From Lagopus muta (Eukaryota; Chordata; Aves; Galliformes; Phasianidae): a DNA stretch of 64,000 nt. How positions within the stretch are numbered: the first letter of the stretch is position 1; each line of letters starts with the position of its first letter. The position numbers were made by a program, and so were the translations under genes. The stretch spans positions 49,116,972 to 49,180,971 of the forward strand of contig NC_064437.1 in assembly GCF_023343835.1 (NCBI RefSeq), read 5' to 3'. Positions 1 to 9,860 of the stretch are shown here, one piece after another. The notes beneath the pieces are model-generated. The model saw nothing but the letters and a program-made list of their open reading frames with translations. It was not told where the DNA came from and did not search any database.

Positions 1-219
1 AGCAGCATGGAACTAGCTGTAGTCAAGCATTGTAACTATTCTTATCAGTTCAATATGTCTTCAATGGGAAGACTTTCTATTAAACAGATTTTGGGACTCA
101 GGAGTTGGATCTGGAGCTCACTCTTTTCACTCTGTGCACTGTTCTGACATCGTGAAGGTGGCATTGAGGGACACAGTTTTGTGATGGGGCTTTATAGGTC
201 AGGTTGAAGGCAGAACTTC

Positions 220-998
220 ACAGAATCACAGAATTGTAGAGGTTGGAAGGGACCTCCAGAGATCATAGAGTCCAACCCCCCTGCCAAAGCAGGTTCCCTA
301 CAGCAGGTCGCACAGGTAGGCACCCAGGCAGGTCTTGAACATCTCCAGAGAAGGAGACTCCACCACCTCCCTGGGCAGCCTGTTCCAGTGCTCCGTCACC
401 CTCACTGTAAAGAAGTTCCTTCACACACTTGTGCGGAACTTCCTATGCTCCAGTTTCTGGCCGTGTCTCCTTGTCCTGTCTCCACTCACCACTGAAAAGA
501 GTCCCAGCCTCACCACTCTGCCCCCCACACCTCAGATATTTATAGACCTGGATCAGGTCCCCTCTCAGTCATCTTTTCTCAAGGCTAAACAGACCCAGTT
601 CCCTCAGCCTTTCTTCATAGGGGAGATGCTCCAGGCTCTTCACCATCTTCGTGGCCCTCCGCTGGACTCTTTCCAAGAGATCCCTGTCTTCTTTGTACTG
701 GGGAGCCCAGAACTGGACGCAGTACTCCAGATGAGGTCTTACCAGGGCAGAGTAGAGGGGGAGGATCACCTCCTTTGACCTGCTGGACATGCTCTTTTTA
801 ATGCACCCCAGAATGCCATTGGCCCTCTTGGCCACGAGGGCACACTGCTGGCTCATAGCCAACCTGTTGTCCACCAGGACACCCAGGTCCCTCTCTGCAG
901 AGCTCCTCTCCAGCAGCTCATCCCCCAGCCTGTACTGGTGCATGCAATTATTCCTCCCCAGATGCAAGACTCTACACTTGCTTTTGTTAAACCTCATA
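220..998 (-). mobile_element. CR1 LINE, 5'-truncated, open RT C-terminus
   Basis: This is a CR1 non-LTR retrotransposon in reverse orientation. Its 3' end is at 220, where the plus strand shows the tail-like repeats ACAGAATCACAGAATTG followed by the typical GGTTGGAAGGGACC. On the minus strand an uninterrupted reading frame from 997 down to 569 encodes the C-terminal part of the CR1 reverse transcriptase, with the familiar segments [41 protein letters not shown] and [21 protein letters not shown] broken only by the final stop. The intact frame suggests a fairly young insertion. It lacks the N-terminal RT, the endonuclease and ORF1, so it cannot move by itself. It sits in ERCC6 intron 2 in sense orientation. 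Confidence 0.95.
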
Positions 999-999
999 C

Positions 1000-1043
1000 T
1001 TGATGATCTTGCAGGTGTCTTCCAATTTACATGATTCTATGAT
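1000..1043 (+). mobile_element. CR1 3' terminus, short remnant
   Basis: GATGATCTTGCAGGTGTCTT followed by CCAATTTACATGATTCTATG is the plus-sense 3' end of a CR1, ending in the ATTCTATGAT tail unit. It directly abuts the 5' truncation point of the minus-strand CR1 at 998, so two CR1 pieces lie head to head. Confidence 0.8.
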
Positions 1044-2489
1044 ACCATACAATAATCTAAATGGGAAACTGTTTGCTTCCACTTTGTAAAACTGTTCACT
1101 GTTTGATGTCATTATATACAGATGCTTATTTAGATCACGAGGTATAAATATAGTTTCAAGAAATCAAACTATCTGAAAGAATTAACAGCATATGTACATT
1201 AAAATTTCCTTACTTATGTCCTACCATTTTTCTCATTTCTACATAAAATAGCTATAAACTGATTTCCTTTGTTTTCACTATTGCATTTGTTTGCAGGGAG
1301 GCACTACCCCACTATCAAAAGCAATTTATCTGTTTCTTCATTTAAATAGCAGAATATTTCACAAGGATATACAAATTAGCATATCAAAGCTTCATGAAAA
1401 CGTCCCAGAAAATTCTTCTTGCCTACAAAGCAACTATTATTCCCCTTATATGCAAAGAAGTGCATTACATTGTTCATTTAATTCTTAGGGAGGAAATTGT
1501 TGAACACTTAGAACTCCTCAGCTCCAGTCTCGACTCTATCACTGTTTCCCTAGATGTGATCTGCCAGCTATCAATGCTATCTTCACACATTCAATCCTTC
1601 ACTCCCCTTAAACCTTTCTGAACCATCCCAACCCCTTTCTCAGTCTTTTTTCTTGCTTTAAACTGTACTATACTCTTGCAGGTCTCTGATCTATTGGCCC
1701 TTGCTTCCTTGGACCTAGAGTCTCTTATACTGTCTTCTTCCACAACGCTTTATTTAACAGGACTGAAAGAATTAACTTCAATCATTTTTTCTTCTACTTT
1801 TCCTGCTTAAACTTGTGCAGATGTTATCCCATCATGCAGCTTCTGCTACGAACTCTATACAAAATTCTCAAAAACATTTCTCACCTAGGCTTACCTACAG
1901 TTATTCAGTGTTAAAGAACCATCAACTATCACACACTACTCACATTTGCACTTTTGCTGGTCCCTCCATTCAACAATTCATGTGTATCTCTGCTTATTTT
2001 CTCAAAGTCAACTTTCAGACTTAGACAGACCCTTCTATAAAGGTAAGTTTCTGCAGATCTACACAATTTGTATCCCTGCATGTAAATCTAATTTTAAAAC
2101 TGTAAGCAGGAAGATGAAAATACAGGGTTAAGAAAAACACTGGGATACCTCTTACAGAAAATATCAATCAACTGATAGGGCTGTGCATCACTCTTTCAAT
2201 ATCTGGATAAATCAAATTGCATTGGCTATGCTCATCTTCTCAATGACCATCTAATCATTATTTCCTTCTGCTACATAACATCTGAAATCAAGCTCCAGTT
2301 TTACACACATACTTAGTTGATTTACTTTCCACATCCAAACTGGAGAACTAATACGTATGCTTAGTTCTATGCACTCCATAAGAGTTCAAGCAAACAATGG
2401 AGGCATACAGTACTCTTGAAGACTAGAAGAGAAACTAGAAGAGAACACTAACACAGCTCAGTGAAAAATGCACACATAAATAACTCTTA

Positions 2490-2531
2490 TCACACAGTAA
2501 TTCTACAATATCACACAATAATTCTATAATG
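2490..2531. repeat. Tandem duplication, 2 x 21 bp
   Basis: Two adjacent 21-bp units begin TCACACARTAATTCTAYAAT and match at 18 of 21 positions. It is a local duplication in ERCC6 intron 2 with no evident function. Confidence 0.7.
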
Positions 2532-3080
2532 AGATTAGAAACAGAAAGTTCTAAGATCAAAACACAATGACATGTGGCCCCTATCTCTCAGGGTCTTCTA
2601 CTATCAATACATCACATTAAGCATTTTATTATTCAAAAGCATTCTTGAGGACTTTATACAAACCAGAACAAAGGTTTTTCTGGTTGTAGTACCCTGACAA
2701 CATGGAGTCACCCAAGTTACAGAAAATAACTGTAACAAGCTACTGAAACAAGGTAGAAGTAGGTAACCACATGAAGCATGCAGGATTGAAGAAGTGATAC
2801 TTTTGTGGTAACTGTGAACAACAAAGCACAATACAGTTACCCACGGCCCAGGAAACAAACTAGCATTGCAGTATGGTGGGCAACAAAGGAGAAAAAAGGA
2901 GATGCGCTCTGTATCTCAGGTCTCTAAAGCCATGATGCATGACTGAACAGGTCAAATAAGAGCAATGCTTCATTGTTCTGATAGTGAAACGCTTTAATCT
3001 TTCAGCTTTTAAAAACATGAGACATTAAGCATAATTTGATTACCAGTAACAGAAAACAACATCAAGGACAGAAGACTTAC

Positions 3081-3514
3081 CTTAAGTCATCCAGCACTGA
3101 CTGATATTCTTTTTCAGCATCAGCTATTTTTGTTGCTTTGTTAGCTTCATTAATTGCATTATCTACTTGCTGGAGAACTCCTTGCTCCAATACATCCTGG
3201 TCATACACATCAACTCCTAAACCTTTGAGCTCAGCAGCCTGCGCACTATATGAAACGGACTGAATCTGCTGCCTGTTGATATGCAGAAGGGGTTGTCCTC
3301 TTCTGGGCACCTCCATGGGAACTGCCGCAGAAGTGGATGGCTTGCTGTCAGAGTTGTGAACTCCAAAACAATTACCCAGGTCACTGTCATAAATGCCATT
3401 TTCTTGTTCAGTTCCTGATTCTTCAGCATTATGGGGGCAAATATGGCTTACACTAGTAATGGAGTCTTGTTCTTGAATACTGTCTGGTAGGTGGCTGCTT
3501 TCTGTTGGCATTAT
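3081..3514 (-). CDS. ERCC6: ERCC6 (CSB) first coding exon, exon 2
   Basis: This exon encodes the N-terminus of ERCC6/CSB, the SWI2/SNF2-family ATPase that recognises stalled RNA polymerase II and starts transcription-coupled nucleotide excision repair in the nucleus. The ATG at 3511-3509 begins MPTESSHLPD, which resembles the start of mammalian ERCC6. The exon gives 143 full codons plus two bases. Residues 69-76 (PRRGQPLL) and 97-116 (GLGVDVYDQDVLEQ and onward) match a strongly conserved CSB block, and the exon closes with EKEYQSVLDDL. A pyrimidine-rich tract and AG at 3516-3515 precede it, leaving three UTR bases with A at -3. A GTAAGT donor lies at 3080-3075. As I recall, the human exon also ends after two bases of a codon. 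Reading further upstream of 3514 is intronic, so the ATG at 3511 is preferred over the in-frame one near 3574. The ATPase domain is encoded by exons to the left of the window. Confidence 0.95.
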
Positions 3515-4840
3515 CTGTTCAAAAGCAACAAAGAATAGTAAGAACCACATCACCATAACAATATTCATGTGCAAAGTTCCTCATGAAGATGGTGCCCAAA
3601 CAGAAGCAAAACAAGCACATATCTTCATGTGAAATTGTGATTTCAAAACACCTGGTAGTTCACCTTTCTGTGAGGCATCCTCCATCCAAAGGTTTCTTTC
3701 TCCACACTATTTCTACAATCAAAAGGAAGAGTAACAAAAACATCTTAAAGTCTACAGTATGATACACTCCTAGAAAATGATGATATCAAGAAAAAAAAAG
3801 TTCGTAACTATTACTCTCCTCATCAGAGTGAACTGAGCCTTGCATGAACGGTCATGCTCCTGAGGACAAAATAACAAAATTGTACATGACATAAAATACC
3901 CTAAACCAAAAGTACAAGCATTCAAAATAGTAAAAGAGTTCAAGCATAAAAAGCAAATCATTAGTATTTAGTGAGTATTTTAAACAGCCTAACGTAAGTT
4001 TTCTGTGGACAGTATGGAAAAAACAGTCAAGCTGAACACAGACAAAAAGATGTGTTAAACCTAATCAGGAAATTGGTTTTGTTTCCGTATTTGTTGTTGG
4101 TAAGAGTACAGCTAGAAAAGCATGCCTGCTTGACATACAACTTTTTACCTTTTCATAAGATAAGAAAATAAGAGGGAGAAGTCAAAGGACAGCTACTGGA
4201 GAAAAATCACAATACAAAGCTTCTCAACAGACAAGAAAAAACAGATCAGGTGTTTGAGAATCAGACCAGGAAACTTGCCAGCAAAAGCACTACTGTGAAC
4301 CACTGCAGGCTTCAGTTTGACAGTTCTGCTTTGAAGCAGGACACAGTGCCCTAACAACTAACAGGGAAAGACTCACCACGGCAACCTCGGTGCTGGTATT
4401 GTTCAGAGCCTTTAGAAGGAGTGTCTCTGTGAAGGACGGGGCTTAGTTCAACTTCAGGGAGGCACAACCTTTGTGAATGAGGGCGCAGTCAATGAGGACG
4501 CTGACTGGGCTGGGGGGCTCAGCATCCCCTCCCAGCACGGCAGCCCGCGGGGCCGGATTCCTGCTCACCCTCTTCTTCCATCAGCCCCGAAGCACGCAGC
4601 AGGCCAGGCCCTGAGCACAAACACTGTTAGCACACGTTAGCACACCGTTATACCACCCCACCTTCCCGCGAACAGCCCGGGCCGGTGTGGCTGCGACAGG
4701 AACGCGGCACACGGCCGTCCCTCACGGCTGACGAACGAGCCCTTGGTGAGATGGGAAGGCAATAAGCTCCGACTGCTCGACTCCCCACAGCCCCTAAGCG
4801 CGAAGTCCCGCTGTACTGCGGCGCGCAGCACCCACCTCAC
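3515..4840 (-). other. ERCC6: ERCC6 intron 1 (5' boundary uncertain)
   Basis: This sequence separates the first coding exon from the CpG-rich promoter and is presumed to be intron 1. The 3' boundary, the acceptor at 3516-3515, is clear. The 5' boundary depends on which donor-like site is used: GTGAGG at 4840-4835, GTGAGC near 4567-4562, or GTGAGT at 4376-4371, all read on the minus strand. No repeat or other exon is evident in it. Confidence 0.6.
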
Positions 4841-4855
4841 CCGCCGCCCTCACAT

Positions 4856-4863
4856 CCGCCATC
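4856..4863 (-). promoter_or_regulatory. YY1-type site
   Basis: CCGCCATC on the plus strand reads GATGGCGG on the minus strand, close to the YY1 core. Its minus-strand orientation agrees with transcription toward ERCC6 and suggests that the start site is just upstream, near 4870-4890. Confidence 0.45.
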
Positions 4864-4887
4864 ACATCCGCCGCTCCTTTGCGGCGT

Positions 4888-4896
4888 CACTTCCGC
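4888..4896 (-). promoter_or_regulatory. ETS/GABP-type site
   Basis: CACTTCCGC on the plus strand reads GCGGAAGTG on the minus strand, an ETS-family core. It lies between the NRF1 site and the YY1-type element, a common order near start sites of CpG promoters. Confidence 0.65.
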
Positions 4897-4914
4897 CTCC
4901 GGCACTGCCGCGAG

Positions 4915-4925
4915 TGCGCATGCGC
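4915..4925. promoter_or_regulatory. NRF1-type palindromic site
   Basis: TGCGCATGCGC matches the core of the NRF1 consensus, a factor common in CpG promoters of housekeeping genes. It lies at the upstream edge of the ERCC6 promoter. Confidence 0.75.
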
Positions 4926-5352
4926 GGCGTTGTGTTGCGAGGTCTGCGGCTGTGTCGTGCTTTCAGTCTCAGTGCTTTCAGTGTCCCTGATGGCTTGCTA
5001 GTGACAGAAGCAAAATTAAGCTTTCTCCAGAAGTCGTTAGGCCTTCTGTCCCTTCTTCCCTCTTCCTTCTCTGTCTCCATGACAGTTCTGGGCCCTGCTC
5101 CTCTTTGAGCTGCAGAACTGCTGCTAGGCTTTTGTAACCGACAGCCAAGTGTGATAGGACAAGCATGCAGTACGTTTGGAATTTCTGTGCTGAGTGAGTG
5201 CTGAGCAGCTAGATTTGAACTTGTGACTCCAGGAGGTGATTTGTGGTTCAGTTAAACCACAGAACTGCTTTCTTCAGCTGCCTTTGAGTTGCCCCTGCAT
5301 GTATTCCTGTGGTCATCTTTTATTGAGTGACTGTCTTGAAACAATGCAGATT

Positions 5353-5370
5353 AACAACAACAACAACAAC
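5353..5370 (+). repeat. (AAC)6 microsatellite
   Basis: Six AAC units are followed by an A-rich and TA-rich stretch to about 5390. Confidence 0.9.
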
Positions 5371-5562
5371 AAAACAAAAAATATATATTTTTGGGATTTT
5401 TGAGGGATGGGGTGAGTGTGTGAAAGTGATGGAGTCATGATGCCGTATTCTTCCCACATCTAATTTGGATAACCTGCTACAGACCAAAGGTAGAAAGAGA
5501 GCTTGTCCAGTGATGATGATACATTTATACTGGATCCAAAGGAATCATTATTCTTACAGGTT

Positions 5563-6216
5563 AGAATAATGAAATCACTAAGATTTGAAAAGATCTCTAA
5601 GATCATCATGTCCAACCATCAGCCCATCCCCACCCGTGCCCACTAACCATGTTCATCAGTGCCACATCTCCATGTTTCTTGAACACCTCCAGGGACAGTG
5701 AATCCACCACCTCCCTGTACAGCCTGTGCCAGTGCATCACCATTCCTGAGAATAATTTATTCCTAATATCCAACCAGAACCAACATAAGGCCGTTAGCAC
5801 TTATCCTAGTCACCTTGCATATAGAAGCTTGTGAAAGTTGGGATTGTAACAATGCAGAAATGTCACAGCTGTGTTCAGTAGAGGAGCAGCAAAGTTCATA
5901 TTTGTGCATGAAGACATAATGTTTCAAAAATGAAAGTGTAAGGATGTAGATTAGGATGTGCATGTGAGAAGATACCATCTATTAGACTTTTTATTTGGAC
6001 TTTGTCTTCTTTATACCCTTTATGTACTTCATTTAGCTTTTGTACACATGGATAAGATCACCCATGAAGCCTTTTCTTTTCTAGGCTGGACAATCCAGCT
6101 CTCAGCTTTTCCTCATAGGAGAGATGCTCCAGCCCTGTGGCCATCTTCATTGTCCTTCACTGGATGCAGTCTTGGCAATGGTGGCTCCATGGAGTTTCTG
6201 GTACTAGGAAAGTCCT
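5563..6216 (-). mobile_element. CR1 LINE fragment, interrupted by an insertion
   Basis: CR1 3' sequence runs in reverse orientation from 5563, with AAGATCATCATGTCCAACCA near the 3' end and CACCTCCAGGGACAGTGAAT further in. It stops matching near 5820 and resumes at about 5964 with GTGAGAAGATACC. It continues through TAGGCTGGACAATCCAGC and AGGAGAGATGCTCCAGCCC before fading near 6216. Removing 5821-5963 restores a continuous CR1 match, so these are two halves of one old copy. Confidence 0.85.
5821..5958. mobile_element. 138-bp insertion inside a CR1, TGCAT direct repeats
   Basis: This segment does not match CR1 and splits the copy at 5563-6216. It is flanked by TGCAT at 5816-5820 and again at 5959-5963. 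Deleting the segment with one TGCAT joins the CR1 exactly, as expected for an insertion with a 5-bp target duplication. I see no clear terminal inverted repeats or LTR motifs, so its class is unknown. Confidence 0.5.
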
Positions 6217-8550
6217 AGCCCCTCTAGACAGTGGTTGTCTGACATTTTCCCAACCCATGTTTCTACAGTGCACTGATGGAACCCAGGTTGCTGTGGTGAA
6301 ACACTGTTGATAAATCAAGTACTCATTGATTCAAGCATTTCAAACATAACAAACATTTTTGACAAATTTATGACATATTTAACACACCTAAATGGTCCGT
6401 ATGCACTTGATCCAAGACTAGGAATTCTGTTTCTTTTATACATAAATCACTAGCACTGACAGCTACATAAAATATTATATCCTACTGAGTACTCCATGTG
6501 CCAGCTCTGTGAGAAATTCAACCTCTTCCTTTAATACCCACTGGTGCCAAACTTGAATGAATAACTGAAAATTGCTAGTGGCCTGGCTTTGTTCATAACA
6601 AATATTACAAGCCATTGACTGAATATATTCTTTCCCCATCTTTCCATGCCTTATTCCTTCCTCTTCCCAAGCTCTGGAAGAGCTTGCACAGAACTGGTCA
6701 TCTATGTTCTGTAATGTCAAGATCTGAAAGGTCAAAAGCAACAAACTGGTCAGTTGATATGCTCTTGTTTGTTTCCTTAGCTCCTGTACTACTACTGCAA
6801 ATGCCCAAATGTCCTTTATTTACTACTTAAAGACTAGAATAAGGAGGTTTATTTTTAACATTTGTTGCTATGTTCTAAATGCGAAGAATAGTGCTTTGTA
6901 ATTGCTGAAATGACTGAAAATGTGGAGTGTGAAGTCTTTCAGCAGATTGAGAAAAGCAGCAACTGGGGGACATTTAAGGACAGAGCAACATCAAGCTGTT
7001 GTGAAAACTAAACTGCTGTACGGAGGTATAGGCACAGTTTTCCAGAAACTGATTAATGAGGAGGTAAGATAAACTGTCCTGCAACAAGAAAAAAAAAGAG
7101 AGCTGTTTTATTTGCCAGGAGAGGAGTTTTCCAATGAAAAGCTTCTTCTTTCCCAAGCTTGAGAGGAAAATGAGTGAATATTTTGTTATATAGTTACAGA
7201 TTTCTAATGTGGTCATACTAGGTCTAAAAATGAGAGGCTATAATTGAACAAATACTATTGGTTTGAGACAGGTACTTGCAGAACAAAGCATTTCTGATGG
7301 TGATTCTGATGGCTCTGAAACCATAACTTTAAAATGTGGCAGGCTTTTCAGGCAGAGACTGTTCAATTGTTGTCTATCTGAAATGCCACGTACACTGGGA
7401 GTGATGTTTAAATATTAAGTATGTTCTGCAACAGATCTGTTGCAAACTGTTAATCTCCCAGGTAGTGTAGATGTAGGCTATTTGACTGAAGACTGATGGA
7501 ACCAAATCTTCCAGCAGCTGAAAATCAACCTGACTCCATTAAAGTCATAATGGGGATAGATTCCATTGGCCTTTAAAACTATTCTGTGGTGACCCATACT
7601 TGATGCACTTAAATTTCTTTCTTCTTCTCTTTTACCTTAATGCATAGTTCTGCCTAAATGGGTAAGATCTATGGTTTTAATCTCTTTCCAACCTGAGCTG
7701 TTTTCTGGAACTATTCACTAAAAAGTCTGTAAAAATACAAAATCCATATTATATAACAGCATGTCTTTGAAATGATATCTCCCATGTAGTCATTTTTCAC
7801 ACAGAAAATTAGCCTCTGATGAATCAGAAGTATCTTCTCAGATACATATACACATGACTTCTGATCCTTTTACACAGTCACTAATAGAGTCTCACGCATC
7901 CATGCTTCTCAGTATTATATTCAAGCATTCTGTGTAATTTACCTTCATTTTCTTTCTTTTTTCTTTTTGCTACATGTAGATGACTGCTGCTCCAGTGCAG
8001 CTACTCTGCCAAATCATTGTCAGTGTGGTTTTCTGGGCAGGACATGTTCTGCTTGTTTGGTTAGTTTTTAAAACAATGTTAACATAGTCCTAACCTTCCC
8101 CTCTTTAGCATGCATGCATTAATGATGACATTTAATCCTTGCTGGAGCTGGTTCTGGCAGCTTTTGATACTCAGTAATTATACTCTTTTACATGAATTAG
8201 CAAGGCTGGCAGATTAAAACTGGGTGGACTTCTTTGCTTTCTATCAGCCTTGTAGGAATGCTGGAAAGGATCCTGGCCAAGTGTGTAAAGTAATAGCTCA
8301 GAGCTCAGCTGTCTGTTCTGGTGGTCTGTGAGGAAGTGCAAGTATGCTTCCAAGGAAGCTTGGGTAGAATAACAACTTCGAAAGGAAGCAATTTGTTTAT
8401 GTGATTCTGAACTGGGTAATGAAAAAAAAATCTGTAACATACTGTCAGTGAAAAGATGGAAAGAGGCAGTGCTTTCATTTTTATTGTCATTTTTTTTTCA
8501 TTTTCCTATTGTAAAATCTTACCTGGAGAGTCATGGCATAGGAATTCTAC
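6217..8550. other. Intergenic, no recognised feature
   Basis: This is AT-rich unique DNA. No exon, repeat family or RNA gene could be supported; short reading frames here show no familiar domain. Confidence 0.6.
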
Positions 8551-8556
8551 GTGAAA

Positions 8557-9275
8557 CATGGAATTACAGTATGAAAGAACAATTTTGGTTGGAGAGAACA
8601 TTAAGGACTATCCAGTTCCAACTTCTCTGCAATGGGCAGGGACATCTCCCCCTAGATCAGGCTGCCCAGGGCCCCAGTCAGCCTGGACTTGAACACCTCC
8701 AAGAATAGTGCATCCACAGCTCCTGCGGGCAGCCTGTGCTAGGCTCTCACCATCCTCATTGTGAAGAGTTTCTTCCTTGTATCTAACTTAAATCTATGCT
8801 TTTTATTTTTAAACCATTACCCCTTATCCTATCGCTACACACTCTGATAAAGAATCTCTCCTGAGCTTTTCCCTTTCAGTACTGTAAGTCTGCTGGGTCT
8901 CCTTGGACCCAGGCTGAACAACCCCAACCCTCTCAGCCTTTCAACACAGAGAAGTACTCCAATTCTCTGATCAACCTATAGCCTCTTTTGGATCCACACA
9001 GTTCCCAGACTCCCGTGCTGGGAGTCCCAGAGATAAACACAATACTGCAGGTGGGGTCTCATGAGAGTGAAGCGGAAGAGCGGAATCACCTTCCTTGGCC
9101 TTCTTGTTCTGCTTCTCTTGTTGTACTCCAGGGTTCTGTTGGCTTTCTGGGCTGCAAGTGCATGCTGCCAGCTTATGTTGAACTTTCCATCCACCAGTAT
9201 CCCAAGTCCTTCTCCACCGGACTGCTCTTCATCACCCAGCCTGTATACCCAACGTACCCAGTAATAACCTACCAT
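8557..9275 (-). mobile_element. CR1 LINE, older 5'-truncated copy
   Basis: This is a CR1 in reverse orientation. Its 3' end is near 8557 and it has GATCAGGCTGCCCAGGGCCC at about 8657. Read on the minus strand, 9275-8976 still shows a decayed RT C-terminal segment (DLGVLVD-like GLGILVDGKFNISWQHALAA, then MRPHLQYCVYLW). Substitutions and frame breaks downstream mark it as older than the copy at 220-998. Confidence 0.9.
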
Positions 9276-9782
9276 GTATAAGCCCTTGGCTCTTAGGAGA
9301 TGATTTTCTCAGGCTCCTTAGTGACCTGGTTGTGCTGCTAAGGGTGTGATCTGCTTATACTTGGCCAAATCACCATTCTTGATTTTTTAATTAAACTTTT
9401 CCTTCACAGATTTCAGTAAATATTTTGCCAAATTGAAGATTAAAGAAGGACACAGTGGCAGGACACATTTATGGATTTTGTTCTCAGGAAATCCTGTACA
9501 CGGAGTGCAACTGATTACAAAACAGCTATCATGCAGAAAGGCTTGACTGACCAGCCAAGAAAAGGGTAATTTGAACCACTACATATTCAGAATTATGTGA
9601 CCCTAGCATTTGAACATCTTTGAGCTGTCATCACAAGCATTAAGGTGATCTGAGATTTCTGAGCCACAGGCATGCGACTGCTACTCTTATTTATAGAGGA
9701 ATCCCTATGGATGCGGAGCTTTGCTAAATATTTAAAGACATCCCTTGTCACAAAGTGCTTAGATCTGATATTTTCATTTATT

Positions 9783-9860
9783 CATACATTCATAGAGCTT
9801 AAGGCCAGACGGGATCGTTAGATCACTTTTTCTGACCTCTTGTGTGACACACAGCGAACA
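9783..9860 (-). mobile_element. Ancient CR1-type 3' end, copy 1
   Basis: TTAAGGCCAGACGGGATCGT, then TAGATCACTTTTTCTGACCTC, is the reverse form of an old CR1-like 3' end known widely in reptiles and birds, whose forward form ends near AGACTAGATGATC...TGGCCTT. It is diverged and short. Related copies lie at 14690-14800 and 51100-51180. Confidence 0.65.

Larger units (their letters stand above)
1..3080 (-). other. ERCC6: ERCC6 intron 2, 5' part
   Basis: This is intronic sequence from the exon 2 donor to the left window edge. I found no exon matching the next ERCC6 segment. It holds the CR1 pair at 220-1043 and a small 21-bp tandem duplication at 2490-2531; the rest is unremarkable AT-rich DNA. 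The larger CR1 lies in the same orientation as ERCC6. Confidence 0.85.
4841..4900 (-). other. ERCC6: Candidate non-coding exon 1 of ERCC6
   Basis: ERCC6 has a non-coding first exon in mammals, so one is expected here. On the minus strand a GC-rich stretch carrying GATGGCGG (4863-4856), a YY1-type element often found just downstream of a start site, is followed by a donor-like G|GTGAGG at 4841|4840-4835. The ETS and NRF1 sites lie immediately upstream. The exact start site and donor are inferred. Alternative donors at 4567 and 4376 would give a longer exon. Confidence 0.4.
4480..4960 (-). promoter_or_regulatory. ERCC6: CpG-island promoter of ERCC6
   Basis: This is the one clearly CpG-rich, GC-rich stretch in the window, and it sits directly upstream of the ERCC6 exons. 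No convincing TATA box is present, which suits a housekeeping repair gene. It contains a palindromic NRF1 site, an ETS/GABP-type site and a YY1-type site within about 70 bp. CpG promoters often fire in both directions, but I cannot identify a gene on the plus-strand side. Confidence 0.85.

Noticed and set aside
335-778. 147-codon plus-strand open stretch
   Set aside because: It is the antisense shadow of the CR1 element on the minus strand.
3512-3574. Upstream in-frame start for ERCC6 at 3574
   Set aside because: A pyrimidine tract and AG acceptor lie at the 3515 boundary, and the residues encoded upstream do not resemble ERCC6; they are intronic.
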